Shown: positions 7,656 through 16,135, numbered from the stretch's first letter. The stretch is DNA of 64,000 nt from Arthrobacter sp. ISL-30 (GCF_018613855.1 NZ_JAGGPK010000054.1:1-64000), one strand, 5' to 3'. The notes: generated from the sequence alone by a model not told the origin. Made by a program: numbers and translations.

Positions 7656-8294
7656 TTACTGGGCCGCGGCTTTGACCCGGGCGAGGATCTGGCGCTCGAG
7701 GTCTGCCTGCAGTGGGAGCCGCTGAAGGGTACCGCCCGCCTCGGACAGCGGGACGACGACGATGCCGTCCTGGTCGCCGATAACGATGTCGCCAGGGTTG
7801 CAAACGACGTTGCCGCACGCGACGGGTTTGCCCACAGCGCCGGGCCCGTTTTTAGAAGGTCCGGCGGGTACGACTCCACGCGCGAATACCGCGATCCCCA
7901 TGGCAGTCATCTCTTCGATGTCGCGGACAGCGCCGTCGATGATGACTCCGCGAATCCCTTTGCTTTGGCAGATTTCGGCGAGGATACCGCCAAAGACGGA
8001 GCGGTTGGTAACGCTGTTGGCGGAAACAACGAGCACATCGCCCGGCTTCGCCTCATCCAGGCCGCGGTGAATGCCCAGATTGTCACCTTCCCACACCTGG
8101 ATAGGCAGCACGGCGCCGGCGAGGCGTATCCCGGGAGTCAGGCAACGTATCTCTGCGGACATCATGTCCATGCGGTTACGAACATCGCCAATCAGGGCAG
8201 GCGGGAATTCGGCCAGGGCGCGGACAATCTCATCTGAGGGTCTGGGCCAGTTCGGGAGGACCGTGATGTTTTCGGTGGGGGCATTAATGTACAT
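7656..8294 (-). CDS. RraA-like protein (HMG/CHA aldolase or oxaloacetate decarboxylase family)
   Basis: 212 residues from ATG 8294 (AAGGA upstream); the longer frame is promoter sequence. RraA-fold proteins are trimeric class II aldolases/decarboxylases that split 4-hydroxy-4-methyl-2-oxoglutarate or decarboxylate oxaloacetate, while the E. coli member inhibits RNase E. The metal/substrate motif is visible as GVIIDGAVRDIEEM, with the downstream VFARGVVPAG. Unlike true RraA, the family members near catabolic genes usually act as enzymes. It sits behind module A with its own promoter that shares the AGATAAG motif with the main operon, so a metabolic role is favoured. The exact substrate is not readable. 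Confidence 0.85.
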   Translation of the reverse strand: MYINAPTENITVLPNWPRPSDEIVRALAEFPPALIGDVRNRMDMMSAEIRCLTPGIRLAGAVLPIQVWEGDNLGIHRGLDEAKPGDVLVVSANSVTNRSVFGGILAEICQSKGIRGVIIDGAVRDIEEMTAMGIAVFARGVVPAGPSKNGPGAVGKPVACGNVVCNPGDIVIGDQDGIVVVPLSEAGGTLQRLPLQADLERQILARVKAAAQ

Positions 8295-8439
8295 GGGGAG
8301 TCCTTGCAGATATTGGGGCGCGCCTTCGTCGATCGAGGCCTGGGGAGTCTGACGGTGGCAGTACCGGTTCGGCTGAATGAGAATCAAGTCGCGGATAAGT
8401 TCCCCGATGACACTGCCACCAACCGTGTGAAGACCCCGA

Positions 8440-8467
8440 TTATATAAGAGGGCACTGTTAGATAAGG
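8440..8467 (-). promoter_or_regulatory. Promoter and operator motif of the RraA-like gene
   Basis: On the minus strand a perfect TATAAT (-10) lies at 8445-8440. In the -35 region there is CTTATCTAACAGTG (8467-8454), whose complement CACTGTTAGATAAG shares the AGATAAG core and CACTGT flank with the divergent promoter at 12865-12970. The stretch 8295-8649 otherwise holds no gene. Confidence 0.55.
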
Positions 8468-8587
8468 GGACCGCGGTTTGGTGTTTTAGCAAGCATGGTC
8501 GGTGAAAAGTGGGGCCTATAACCGCAGCAGCTGTATCCCGTCAGCTCTGCCCCGATTTCCGGCAGGACGTTCCGTGAATACGCAGCT

Positions 8588-8618
8588 GGCCCGTACCCTG
8601 CGCTGAGGGGTACGGGCC
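8588..8618 (-). terminator. Hairpin ending the module A operon
   Basis: GGCCCGTACCC / GGGTACGGGCC, an 11-bp perfect stem with a 9-nt loop, 32 bases after the stop of the last operon gene. No U-tract. Confidence 0.6.
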
Positions 8619-8649
8619 GGCCGGGGTGGTCTAACCTTCGGCTCGGCTT

Positions 8650-8904
8650 TTAGTCCGTGCCGCTGTTGCTTGTTCTGGCGGGAGAGTTGGCTCGTTTTTT
8701 GGGAACGATGTTCAGATCGACCCAGACTTCGTGCTTCATCGATCTCTCGTACATGGTGCGGTGCTGGGGTCCGTTTGGCGCCAGCCACAGGATGGTGGAG
8801 TCAGGTGTCGCGTCATCAATTATCCCGCTGGTCAACGTTTCGCCGAGCCGGCGTATTTCAACAGGTAGCCCGATAAGGCGGCTCCAGTCGAGGTACTTGT
8901 CCAT
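8650..8904 (-). CDS. Small DW-family protein in module A
   Basis: 84-residue protein directly behind the aldehyde dehydrogenase and in the same operon. The core (DWSRLIGLPVEIRRLGETLT, then GIIDDATPDSTILWLAPNG) alternates hydrophobic and polar residues, like a small beta-barrel. It aligns without large gaps with the proteins at 17476-17706 and 30485-30769: [DN]W..[LI], a Gly eight residues before a [IV][DE], a Ser before a hydrophobic strand, then G..R. Function unknown; being co-transcribed with catabolic enzymes suggests an accessory or sensory role. Confidence 0.75.
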   Translation of the reverse strand: MDKYLDWSRLIGLPVEIRRLGETLTSGIIDDATPDSTILWLAPNGPQHRTMYERSMKHEVWVDLNIVPKKRANSPARTSNSGTD

Positions 8905-8940
8905 CTTGTGCTTTCTCGTTTCAGACCCCGGACGCGGGGG

Positions 8941-10401
8941 TCAGAGTTGGATGCCGGTGTATTTGGTTTCTTGGTAGGCTTCGAGGCCTTCTGTGCCGCC
9001 TTCGCGGCCGAGGCCTGATTGTTTGGTGCCGCCGAAGGGTGCTGCGGGGTTGGAGACGAGGCCGCGGTTGATGCCGGTCATACCTGCGTCGATGGCGTTG
9101 GCGACGCGCAGGGCGCGTGCGAGGTCTTGGGTGAAGACGTAGGAGGCCAGACCGTAGGGGGTGCCGTTGGCCTCGCGGATGGCTTCTTCTTCGGTGTCAA
9201 AGGTGTAGATGGGTGCGACGGGTCCGAAGATTTCTTCTTCGCGGATGGTGGCGTCTGCGGGGATGTTGGTCAGGACGGTGGGCTGGTAGTAGTAGCCGGG
9301 ACCGTCGATGATTTGGCCGCCGGTGAGGCAGGTCGCGCCCTTGGCTACGGCGTCGGTGACGAGGTCGTGGACGGTCGCGCGCTGCTTGTCATCGATCATT
9401 GGCCCGAGGTCGGTGCCGGGTTCGTGGCCGGGTCCGACGGTGATTGCGGCGAGGCGTTCGGTGAACCGTTTGGTGAACTCGGCCGCGATGCCTGACTGGA
9501 CGTAGATCCGGTTCGCTGCGACGCAGGACTGTCCGCCGTTGCGGAGTTTGGCGAGGTAGGCGCCTTCGAGGGCGGTGTCGAGGTCGGCGTCGTTGAAAAC
9601 GATCAGGGGCGCGTTGCCGCCGAGTTCCATGGAGGTGTTCATGACGTTCTGCGCGGCCTGGGCCAGCAGAACCCTGCCGACCGGGGTGGAGCCGGTGAAG
9701 GAGATCTTCCGGACGCGTTCGTCGTTCATGATCGCCCCGATCAGGTCCCGGGATTTGCCGGTAACGACGACGTTGACGACGCCGGCGGGGACGCCTGCTT
9801 CCTGCAGGACCTGGGCGAGCAGGAGGGAGGTGAGTGGGGTCTGTCCGGCGGGCTTGAGCACGGTGGTGCAGCCGGCGGCTAGGGCGGGGGCGACTTTGCG
9901 GGCTCCCATCGCGAGGGGGAAGTTCCACGGGGTGATCAGCAGGGAAGGGCCGACGGGGCGTTTGGAGACGGCGATGTGGTAGTTCGAGCCGGGCTCGATT
10001 CCGAACTGGCCTTCGGTGTGGAGGCGTCCGGCGGATTCGGCGAACCAGCGGAAGAACCCGGCACCGTAGTCGACTTCGGTTTGGGCTTCGGCCCAGGGCT
10101 TGCCCATTTCGTCCACGATCAGGCGGGCAAACTCGTCGCGGCGGTCGATGATGCCCTGGTAGGTGCGGCCCAGGATGTCGGCGCGTTCCCGCGCGGGGGT
10201 TGCTGCCCAGGCGTCCTGGACGGCGCAGGCTGCGTCCAGGGCGGCCAGGCCGTCTTCGACGGTGGCGTCGGAGACGTGGGCGAATGCTTCTCCGGTGGCG
10301 GGGTTGATGACCGGCAGTGTTGCGCCGTTTTGTGCTGGTATCCATTCCCCGCCGATGAACAGCTGGGTTTCGTTGAAGTCCAGGGTGGTTCCAGTACTCA
10401 T
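8941..10401 (-). CDS. NAD(P)-dependent aldehyde dehydrogenase, succinate-semialdehyde-dehydrogenase type
   Basis: 486-residue ALDH superfamily enzyme that oxidises an aldehyde to the acid. Visible motifs: the active-site Asn in ITPWNFPLAMG, the nucleotide-fold SFTGSTPVGR, the general base in MELGGNAP, the catalytic Cys in NGGQSCVAANR, and the C-terminal FGGTKQSGLGREGG. Similarity is to the GabD branch. The gene follows the two decarboxylase subunits, so its likely substrate is the aldehyde they release. AGGAG sits 8 bases before the ATG. Candidates are succinate semialdehyde or a substituted acetaldehyde; the sequence alone does not decide. Confidence 0.92.
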   Translation of the reverse strand: MSTGTTLDFNETQLFIGGEWIPAQNGATLPVINPATGEAFAHVSDATVEDGLAALDAACAVQDAWAATPARERADILGRTYQGIIDRRDEFARLIVDEMGKPWAEAQTEVDYGAGFFRWFAESAGRLHTEGQFGIEPGSNYHIAVSKRPVGPSLLITPWNFPLAMGARKVAPALAAGCTTVLKPAGQTPLTSLLLAQVLQEAGVPAGVVNVVVTGKSRDLIGAIMNDERVRKISFTGSTPVGRVLLAQAAQNVMNTSMELGGNAPLIVFNDADLDTALEGAYLAKLRNGGQSCVAANRIYVQSGIAAEFTKRFTERLAAITVGPGHEPGTDLGPMIDDKQRATVHDLVTDAVAKGATCLTGGQIIDGPGYYYQPTVLTNIPADATIREEEIFGPVAPIYTFDTEEEAIREANGTPYGLASYVFTQDLARALRVANAIDAGMTGINRGLVSNPAAPFGGTKQSGLGREGGTEGLEAYQETKYTGIQL

Positions 10402-10435
10402 GGGTGTTGCTCCTGTTACATACTTTGGGGAATAG

Positions 10436-10520
10436 CCTGCGGGCCCGGTGCCATTCCGGGCCCGCAGGGGCTTGTGGGGTTAGGCCTGCGGGCCGGTGCC
10501 AGTTTTGACGGGCCCGCAGG
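10436..10520 (-). repeat. Two tandem GC-rich hairpins between decarboxylase and ALDH genes
   Basis: CCTGCGGGCCCGG-TGCCATT-CCGGGCCCGCAGG (10436-10468) and a second, similar hairpin CCTGCGGGC...GCCCGCAGG (10485-10520) belong to a repeated unit of about 50 bp in the 130-bp intergenic space. They could stabilise or partially terminate the mRNA and set the ratio of decarboxylase to ALDH. Confidence 0.6.
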
Positions 10521-10531
10521 GGTTGTGGGGG

Positions 10532-11110
10532 TTAGGCGCTCAGGCGTGGGGTGAGCCAGCGGCGGAACCGGTCGCCGTGGACCACGGGATCGATCAGCAG
10601 CAGCTTGGTGCCGGGTTCGTTGCCCGGCTCGGTGCGGGCGTGGATGAACCAGGGCCCGTCCTCGGTCAGGGTCTGCTTCAGTGCCACCGCGAGTTCTTCG
10701 GTGTTGTTGGCGCGCAGGACCTTCAGGTCCACCGATTCTGCGAACCGGCCCAGATCAATGGTGACTGCCTGGGTGGGGATCGAGGCGGTGGAGGCGTAGA
10801 CACCGTTGTCCAGCAGGACGACGACGAGGTTCTCGGGGGCCAGGTAGCCGGCAGTGATCGCAGCGCCGGGGTTCATTAGCAGCGACCCGTCGCCTTCGAT
10901 GACGACGGCGCGGGAAACGTTCGTGTCCTTGATGGCCTGGGCCAGGCCCGTGCCGACCGAGATGGCCAGACCCATCGCGTCCAGCAGGTACAGGTTGTTT
11001 TCCCTGTCCTCGATGGAAGCGAGCTCGCGGCTGGTTGCCGCGCAGGTGGCAACGACCGGCAGGTCAGGGGTTGCGTCAACTATGGCCTGAAGGGCTTCGA
11101 TGCGTTTCAT
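10532..11110 (-). CDS. ThDP-dependent 2-oxoacid decarboxylase, beta subunit (ComE/sulfopyruvate decarboxylase-like)
   Basis: 192 residues. The ThDP/Mg-binding motif is seen as EGDGSLLMNPGAA, followed by VVLLDNGVYASTASIPTQ, which matches the DN.VY.ST pattern of sulfopyruvate and phosphonopyruvate decarboxylases. The start overlaps the stop of the alpha subunit (ATGA), as expected for subunits of one complex. Family members decarboxylate sulfopyruvate or phosphonopyruvate to the acetaldehyde. The true substrate here is unknown: no sulfonate- or phosphonate-specific gene is next to it. Confidence 0.87.
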   Translation of the reverse strand: MKRIEALQAIVDATPDLPVVATCAATSRELASIEDRENNLYLLDAMGLAISVGTGLAQAIKDTNVSRAVVIEGDGSLLMNPGAAITAGYLAPENLVVVLLDNGVYASTASIPTQAVTIDLGRFAESVDLKVLRANNTEELAVALKQTLTEDGPWFIHARTEPGNEPGTKLLLIDPVVHGDRFRRWLTPRLSA

Positions 11111-11658
11111 GCTTTGGCCTTTGCGTCTTTGTGGTCGTAGAACTCCATCAGGACAACGACCGGGCGGAATGTCATTTTTGCGTGGTTGCCGGCTTCTTTC
11201 ACGGTGGCGCCCCAGTCTTCTGCCGGGTTTCTGCGGTCCACCCGGAACACCGGGATGTTCGATGAGCGCAGCAGTTCCGGGACGGGCTCGGAGATGCTGT
11301 GGATCATCGAGTTGTACTCGCCAAGCCCACCGCGGGTGTTCGCCACGATCAGCAGCGGCAGGTGGTACGACACGGCCATCGTGGTCAAAGCGGTCAGGGC
11401 GTTGCCGAAACCGTTGTCCTGCATGATGATCACGCCGAACTTGTCCGCGAACGGGTACGCACTTACCAGGCCAACCGCTTCTTCTTCACGGGACACTGCG
11501 TAGACCAGGGGAAGATCACCCTTTTCCTGGGCCTCGAGGGCGCCGTTAATGATCGGGGCGATACTGGCGCTGGGAACGTACGCGACACCGTCGGGAGCAA
11601 GCCCGACCAGCGCGTCCACCACCTCCCGGTGACGGTCCTGAGTAATAGTCGTGCTCAT
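11107..11658 (-). CDS. ThDP-dependent 2-oxoacid decarboxylase, alpha subunit (ComD-like)
   Basis: 183 residues, the pyrimidine-binding partner of the beta subunit. The conserved Glu region is visible in VSREEEAVGLVSAYPFADK, followed by IIMQDNGFGNALTALTTM and VANTRGGLGEYN, typical of the split decarboxylases of the sulfopyruvate/phosphonopyruvate group. A strong AAAGGAG lies before the ATG. It is the second gene of the module A operon, after a 2-hydroxyacid dehydrogenase that could supply the 2-oxoacid. Confidence 0.87.
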   Translation of the reverse strand: MSTTITQDRHREVVDALVGLAPDGVAYVPSASIAPIINGALEAQEKGDLPLVYAVSREEEAVGLVSAYPFADKFGVIIMQDNGFGNALTALTTMAVSYHLPLLIVANTRGGLGEYNSMIHSISEPVPELLRSSNIPVFRVDRRNPAEDWGATVKEAGNHAKMTFRPVVVLMEFYDHKDAKAKA

Positions 11659-11729
11659 AAGATGACTCCTTTGTAATCGATACCCCGGACAGGGGGTGGC
11701 AGTGTTGCTGCAGAGTGGATGCGGGACGC

Positions 11730-12731
11730 TTAGGCGTCCGCGGCCTGGGTGATACGGATGTTGTCGGCGTTGACCGGGTACTGCGGCCGTACGCCATCGA
11801 GCACTGTGCGGACCTCTGCCCAGGACATGGAGCCCATGGCGCGCAGGGAATCCTCGGTCTGGCCCGCGATGTGCGGGGTGACGACCAGTCCGGCGGTGCT
11901 GCCCAGGGGAAGAGTGTTGTGCTGCAGCGGGTTTTTCATGTCCACGGATTCGGCTTCGAGGACATCAAGGGCTGCACCGGCGATGGCACCTGATTCAAGG
12001 CCCTCGACCAGGGCTTCTTCGTCGATGAGGCCACCGCGGGAGGTGTTGATGATGAAGGCGTTTTTCTTCATGCGGGCGATCTCGTGCCGGCTGATCATGT
12101 GGTGTGTGGATGGCAGCAACGGTGCATGGACGGTGATGACGTCTGATTCCCGCAGGAGGGTTTCCAGTTCAACCAGGGCGGCGCCGGTTTTGGCCACGTC
12201 ATGGCTGTGTGCAATCGGGTCCGAGACGATAATGTTCATGCCGAATCCCTGCCCGATTGCGGCCACACGGCGGCCGATGGCACCGAATCCTACGATCCCG
12301 AGAGTGCGGCCGGACAGTTCGAAGCCAACCAGACCGGCCTTGCCATCGGACCATACCTTGGAGCGGACCAGCTCCACCGCGGGTCCGGTCTTCCGGGCCG
12401 CCGACAGCAGCAGGGCGAACACGTACTCTGCCACAGCATTGCTGTTCGCATTCGGGGTGACGGTGACCCATACGCCGTTATCTGAAGCGGCGGCCAGGTC
12501 GACGTTGTCCGTTCCGACGCCGTGGCGGGCGATAATTTTCAGCTTCGGGGAGGCTTCGATCATTTCGCGGGTGAAGGTCTCGGTGCGGAGAATGATGCCG
12601 TCCACCGAGTCCGCAATGGCCAGGTAATCGACCTTTTCTGGGCCGAAACCCAGGTGGACAACATCCGCTGCGGCCTGGACGTCAGCCAGGACATCCGCGT
12701 GGATGGGATCGGAGATGTAGATAGACGTCAC
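11730..12731 (-). CDS. D-isomer-specific 2-hydroxyacid dehydrogenase (SerA/SlcC-like)
   Basis: 333 residues from GTG 12731 (AAGGA six bases upstream). NAD-binding fold: TLGIVGFGAIGRRVAAIGQG. Catalytic residues: Arg in NTSRGGLIDEEAL, Glu in LDVLEAE, His in VTPHIAGQT. Enzymes of this class include phosphoglycerate and (S)-sulfolactate dehydrogenases. It is the first gene of the operon and would convert a 2-hydroxyacid to the 2-oxoacid handled by the decarboxylase. It ends 70 bases before the decarboxylase alpha gene. Confidence 0.9.
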   Translation of the reverse strand: MTSIYISDPIHADVLADVQAAADVVHLGFGPEKVDYLAIADSVDGIILRTETFTREMIEASPKLKIIARHGVGTDNVDLAAASDNGVWVTVTPNANSNAVAEYVFALLLSAARKTGPAVELVRSKVWSDGKAGLVGFELSGRTLGIVGFGAIGRRVAAIGQGFGMNIIVSDPIAHSHDVAKTGAALVELETLLRESDVITVHAPLLPSTHHMISRHEIARMKKNAFIINTSRGGLIDEEALVEGLESGAIAGAALDVLEAESVDMKNPLQHNTLPLGSTAGLVVTPHIAGQTEDSLRAMGSMSWAEVRTVLDGVRPQYPVNADNIRITQAADA

Positions 12732-12871
12732 TGTGAATCCTTGGGGGTTGAAGTAGTGCGGTGGCCTCACCTGACGGCAGGAACCAGCGGTGTCCACATC
12801 ATCTGCGACGTGGGACCATTTTCCGTACGAAGTGCCCGACGGCTAAGTGAAGAGGCCTTTCTGACACTGTG

Positions 12872-12970
12872 TTCTTAGATAACCACAGCTTATCTGACAA
12901 CGCAATGTTAGAAAAGAGTTGACTTTGTGACATGACTCCGATCACACTGTTGTGAGTCTTATCTCTTACA
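12872..12970. promoter_or_regulatory. Divergent promoter region of module A with repeated AGATAAG sites
   Basis: Minus strand: TTGTCA (12900-12895), 17-bp spacer, TAAGAA (12877-12872). The spacer contains the inverted pair TTAGATAA-n7-TTATCTGA, an operator-like dyad. A further CTTATCT lies at about 12958-12964, before the MFS gene, and the same core occurs at the RraA promoter. Plus strand: TTGACT at about 12919 is a -35 candidate with a weak -10. The regulator is probably the TetR protein at 14487. Confidence 0.6.
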
Positions 12971-13008
12971 CCAGTCTCATTTAGTCGAAGGCGACAGGAG
13001 AAACAACC

Positions 13009-14322
13009 ATGAGTATTGCCGCGGAAACCGTCAGCGCTGCGGATCAGCGCAAGGGGGCGAAGAAGGCCACCGGTGTGGCCGTGTTCGGCACCTTTATCGA
13101 GTACTACGACTTCAGCGTCTACGGCTACGTTGCCGCCACGCTGGCCGTCGTGTTCTTCCCCTCGGATAATCCGACGCTGGGGCTTTTGAACACCCTGCTG
13201 GTCTTCGGCTCAGCCTTCATCGTCCGCCCGATCGGCGCCTACTTCTTTGGCCGGCTCGGCGACACGCACGGACGCCGCACCAGCCTGATCGCGAGCATCA
13301 CCACCATGGGCCTGGCAGCGGGCCTGATGGGAATGCTCCCGGGCTACAACGTCATCGGCATCTGGGCCCCCATCCTTCTGGTGCTGCTGCGCATGCTCCA
13401 GGGCTTCTCCACCGGTGGTGAGATCGGCGGAGCCACCGCCTATATCCGCGAATGGGCAGCGCCCAACCGCCGGTCGCTGTTCATCTCGTTCGTGCCCAGC
13501 TTCGCCCAGGTTGGCAAGGCCCTCGCCGCGGCCATGGCAGCACTTGCTGCCATGATCGCCCCCGCAGAAGCGATGGTCGAGTGGGGCTGGCGCATTCCCT
13601 TCCTGCTCGCCATCCCCCTGGCAGCTTTGTGCCTGATCCTTCGCCTCAAGGTTGAGGACAGCCCCGAGTTCAAGGCCCTGGAAAAGCGGGACGCGACCGC
13701 CCATGGCCCGTTCAAGGAAGTCATCACCAAATACCCCAAGGCGCTCGGCAAGGTCATCTCCATCTCCCTGGTCCAGAATCTGGGTACCTACATCGGCACC
13801 GTGTTCGTTGCCGTCTACTTCAGCGAGGTGCTCGGCTTCAGCAAGAGCGAATCCTCCACCATCGTGCTGATCGCCGTCCTGTTCGCCGCCGTGCTCATCC
13901 CGTTCGCCGGCCAGTTCGGCAGCCGCATCGGCAGCAAGAAGCTCCTGCTCATCTCCTACACCGCCTACATCGTGCTGACGATCCCGTCCTTCATCATGAT
14001 GAACCAGGGCTCATTCATCCTCGCCCTGCTCGGTCTTGGCCTGGGCATCATCCCCTACGCCCTGAACCAGGCCGGAACCTACGGTTCCATGTCCGAGTTC
14101 TTCCCCACCCGGGTCCGGCACACCGGCGTCGCCTTCGGCCACAGCACCGGCGCGGTCATCGGCGGCGGCGCAGGCCCCTACCTGTCCACATGGCTGATCG
14201 ACACCACCGGAAACACGTTCATGCCAGGCTTCATCCTGATTGCCGCCGGCATCTACGGCCTCCTGGTCATCGGCCTGACCGTCAAACCGTCCAACGACCT
14301 CAGCAGCCACCTGTACCGGTAA
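13009..14322 (+). CDS. MFS transporter, metabolite:H+ symporter (MHS) family
   Basis: 437 residues with about 12 hydrophobic segments. MHS signatures: GTFIEYYDFSVYGYVA near the N-terminus, the loop motif GRLGDTHGRRTSLI and LLRMLQGFSTGGEIGGATAY. The family imports organic acids and zwitterions (2-oxoglutarate, citrate, shikimate, phthalate, betaine). Divergent from the catabolic operon, sharing its control region, so it most likely imports the module A substrate. Ribosome binding site ACAGGAG before ATG. Confidence 0.93.
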   Translation: MSIAAETVSAADQRKGAKKATGVAVFGTFIEYYDFSVYGYVAATLAVVFFPSDNPTLGLLNTLLVFGSAFIVRPIGAYFFGRLGDTHGRRTSLIASITTMGLAAGLMGMLPGYNVIGIWAPILLVLLRMLQGFSTGGEIGGATAYIREWAAPNRRSLFISFVPSFAQVGKALAAAMAALAAMIAPAEAMVEWGWRIPFLLAIPLAALCLILRLKVEDSPEFKALEKRDATAHGPFKEVITKYPKALGKVISISLVQNLGTYIGTVFVAVYFSEVLGFSKSESSTIVLIAVLFAAVLIPFAGQFGSRIGSKKLLLISYTAYIVLTIPSFIMMNQGSFILALLGLGLGIIPYALNQAGTYGSMSEFFPTRVRHTGVAFGHSTGAVIGGGAGPYLSTWLIDTTGNTFMPGFILIAAGIYGLLVIGLTVKPSNDLSSHLYR

Positions 14323-14345
14323 CCCCGAACCCCAGGCTTAACCTT

Positions 14346-14382
14346 GCTTCCCGTGCGGCTGCCCAGGCACCGCACGGGAAGC
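14346..14382 (+). terminator. Hairpin after the MFS gene
   Basis: Perfect 13-bp stem GCTTCCCGTGCGG / CCGCACGGGAAGC with an 11-nt loop, 24 bases after the stop. No T-run. Confidence 0.65.
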
Positions 14383-14486
14383 ACAGCCAGTTAAACAGCA
14401 CGGGAATGAACATCACCGGCTCACTGGCATATCGTCTAAAGAGAGCAACGTCGTCCTGCGGCACCAACCGATGAAGAGGCAAAAGC

Positions 14487-15101
14487 ATGAAAACACTAGC
14501 TGCACCCCGACAGCGGGCGGTACGCCAGGACTCCATCCGCAACCAGCAGGAACTCATTGCCGCTGTCGGCGAGCTCCTCCGCGAGGACCCCGAATCCGCC
14601 ACCATGCCCGCCGTCGCAGAGCGCGCAGGACTCTCCCTCGCCACCGCCTACCGGTACTTCCCCACCCTCGACGAGCTCCACCGAAAATTCATGCTCAGCG
14701 TCATCGACGAACTGCACGACTCGACCAAGAACCTGAAAAGCAACGGCATGGAGCTTTTCAAGGACACCATGGCCCAGTGGCTCAAAGTCGTGGACACCTA
14801 CGGCCCCGCCATGGTCCTGGTCCGCTCCCGCGAAGGCTTCCTCACCCGGCTCCAGGCAGGAGAACCGCACGTCCGCGCCCTGGAGAGAGTCTGGGGACCA
14901 CCGATCCGGCAGCTGATGGACGAGGCAGGCGTCGACTGGACACAGTTCCCCTACGCCATCGCTCTCTTCAACGCCATGTTCAACTCCCGCGAAATCATTG
15001 ACCTGAAGACCGTCACCGGACTCTCTGACGAAAAGCTCGTCAACCGTTGCAGCAAGCTGTACTGGGCAGCAATCCAGGGATTGCGCGACAGCGACGACTA
15101 A
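14487..15101 (+). CDS. TetR-family transcriptional regulator
   Basis: 204 residues. N-terminal HTH at about residues 25-55 with ATMPAVAERAGLSLATAYRY followed by FPTLDELHRKF, the standard TetR recognition-helix region. The C-terminal ligand domain has no assigned effector. Placed between the two transporter genes of module A, it is the best candidate to bind the AGATAAG sites at 8454-8467 and 12872-12970. Confidence 0.9.
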   Translation: MKTLAAPRQRAVRQDSIRNQQELIAAVGELLREDPESATMPAVAERAGLSLATAYRYFPTLDELHRKFMLSVIDELHDSTKNLKSNGMELFKDTMAQWLKVVDTYGPAMVLVRSREGFLTRLQAGEPHVRALERVWGPPIRQLMDEAGVDWTQFPYAIALFNAMFNSREIIDLKTVTGLSDEKLVNRCSKLYWAAIQGLRDSDD

Positions 15102-15139
15102 CACCGCCGCCTCGGCGGACTGACATTGAGGACAACGAT

Positions 15140-16063
15140 TTGGATGGAGTCTTAAAGGGCTTCTTTGTCGTGGGCGCCGTCATGCTCGTCGGCTACATCC
15201 TAGGCAAAACCAACGCCCTGGGCCCGCACGGCACCAAAGTGCTCTCCACGCTGACGTTCCTCGTGGGACTGCCCAGCCTGATGTTCTCCATGATCGCCAC
15301 CCGGCACATCTCCGACGTCCTCAGCGCCACCGGCCTGATTTCCGTGGTGACAGCGGCAGGGATGATGATCGTCTTCGCCATCATCGGCGCAGCCGCCCGA
15401 TGGGGGGTACGGAAAACGACCATCGGTGTGCTGGCCACAGGCATCGTGAACTCCACCAACCTCGGCGTTCCGTTGTCCCAGTACGTGCTCGGAAGTGCCA
15501 CCTACGTCACACCCATCATGCTGTTCCAGCTCGCCATCGTCACCCCAATCGCCCTCACCATCCTGGACCTCAGCAACCCCGACGGCGAGAAACCGTCCGT
15601 CGGGCGCATCCTCGCCACCCCCTTCCGCAACCCCGTCACGGTAGCGGCCATCCTGGGGATCGTGGTCAGCGCCGTCGGGTTCCCGGTCCCGGAACTGGTG
15701 CTGGACCCCCTGAAGCTCATCGCCCAAGTCACCGTCCCGCTCATGCTCATCATCTTCGGCATGTCCCTGCACGGGCTCTCACCCCGCGGCACCAGCGGAG
15801 ACGGCGCACCCACCTCGGTGGCTGTCATCCTCAAGTCCGCCATCCAGCCCGCGCTGGCCTGGGTGCTGGCCAAGTACGTCTTCCACCTGGATGACTTCAG
15901 CACCTTCGTGGTCACCGCCTGCGCCATCCTCCCCACAGGCCAGAACGTGGTCCTCTACGCCGTCCGCTACCGCGTGGGGCAAAGCATCGCCCAAACAACG
16001 GCGGTGATCACCTCGGCGCTGGCCGTGCCCCTGCTGCTCGGGGCGGCCTGGCTGCTCGGCTGA
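15140..16063 (+). CDS. AEC (auxin efflux carrier) family transporter
   Basis: 307 residues, about ten hydrophobic segments. AEC features: an early GYILGKTNALGPHGTKVLS loop, an Asn/Pro-rich middle segment (VNSTNLGVPLSQYVLG), and a late ACAILPTGQNV. Bacterial members include malate and malonate carriers. Start chosen at TTG 15140 with TGAGG upstream; the longer frame overlaps the TetR gene by more than 50 bases. It probably moves a substrate or product of module A. Confidence 0.87.
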   Translation: MDGVLKGFFVVGAVMLVGYILGKTNALGPHGTKVLSTLTFLVGLPSLMFSMIATRHISDVLSATGLISVVTAAGMMIVFAIIGAAARWGVRKTTIGVLATGIVNSTNLGVPLSQYVLGSATYVTPIMLFQLAIVTPIALTILDLSNPDGEKPSVGRILATPFRNPVTVAAILGIVVSAVGFPVPELVLDPLKLIAQVTVPLMLIIFGMSLHGLSPRGTSGDGAPTSVAVILKSAIQPALAWVLAKYVFHLDDFSTFVVTACAILPTGQNVVLYAVRYRVGQSIAQTTAVITSALAVPLLLGAAWLLG

Positions 16064-16135
16064 GTAGGTGTAACGCAGGCGGCTCCAAGCTGGAGAGCGA
16101 CGGGCGACTACGGCAGCTCTCTGTATCAGGTTGAA

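Noticed and set aside
7656..8294. Annotating the RraA-like protein as an RNase E inhibitor
   Set aside because: Catabolic context and co-regulated promoter favour the aldolase/decarboxylase branch of the family.
9389..10345. 318-aa minus-strand frame inside the aldehyde dehydrogenase gene
   Set aside because: Arg/Pro-rich shadow of a GC-rich gene; the ALDH frame has all catalytic motifs.
13210..13704. Minus-strand frame opposite the MFS gene
   Set aside because: His/Gly/Asp-rich antisense composition, no start signal.
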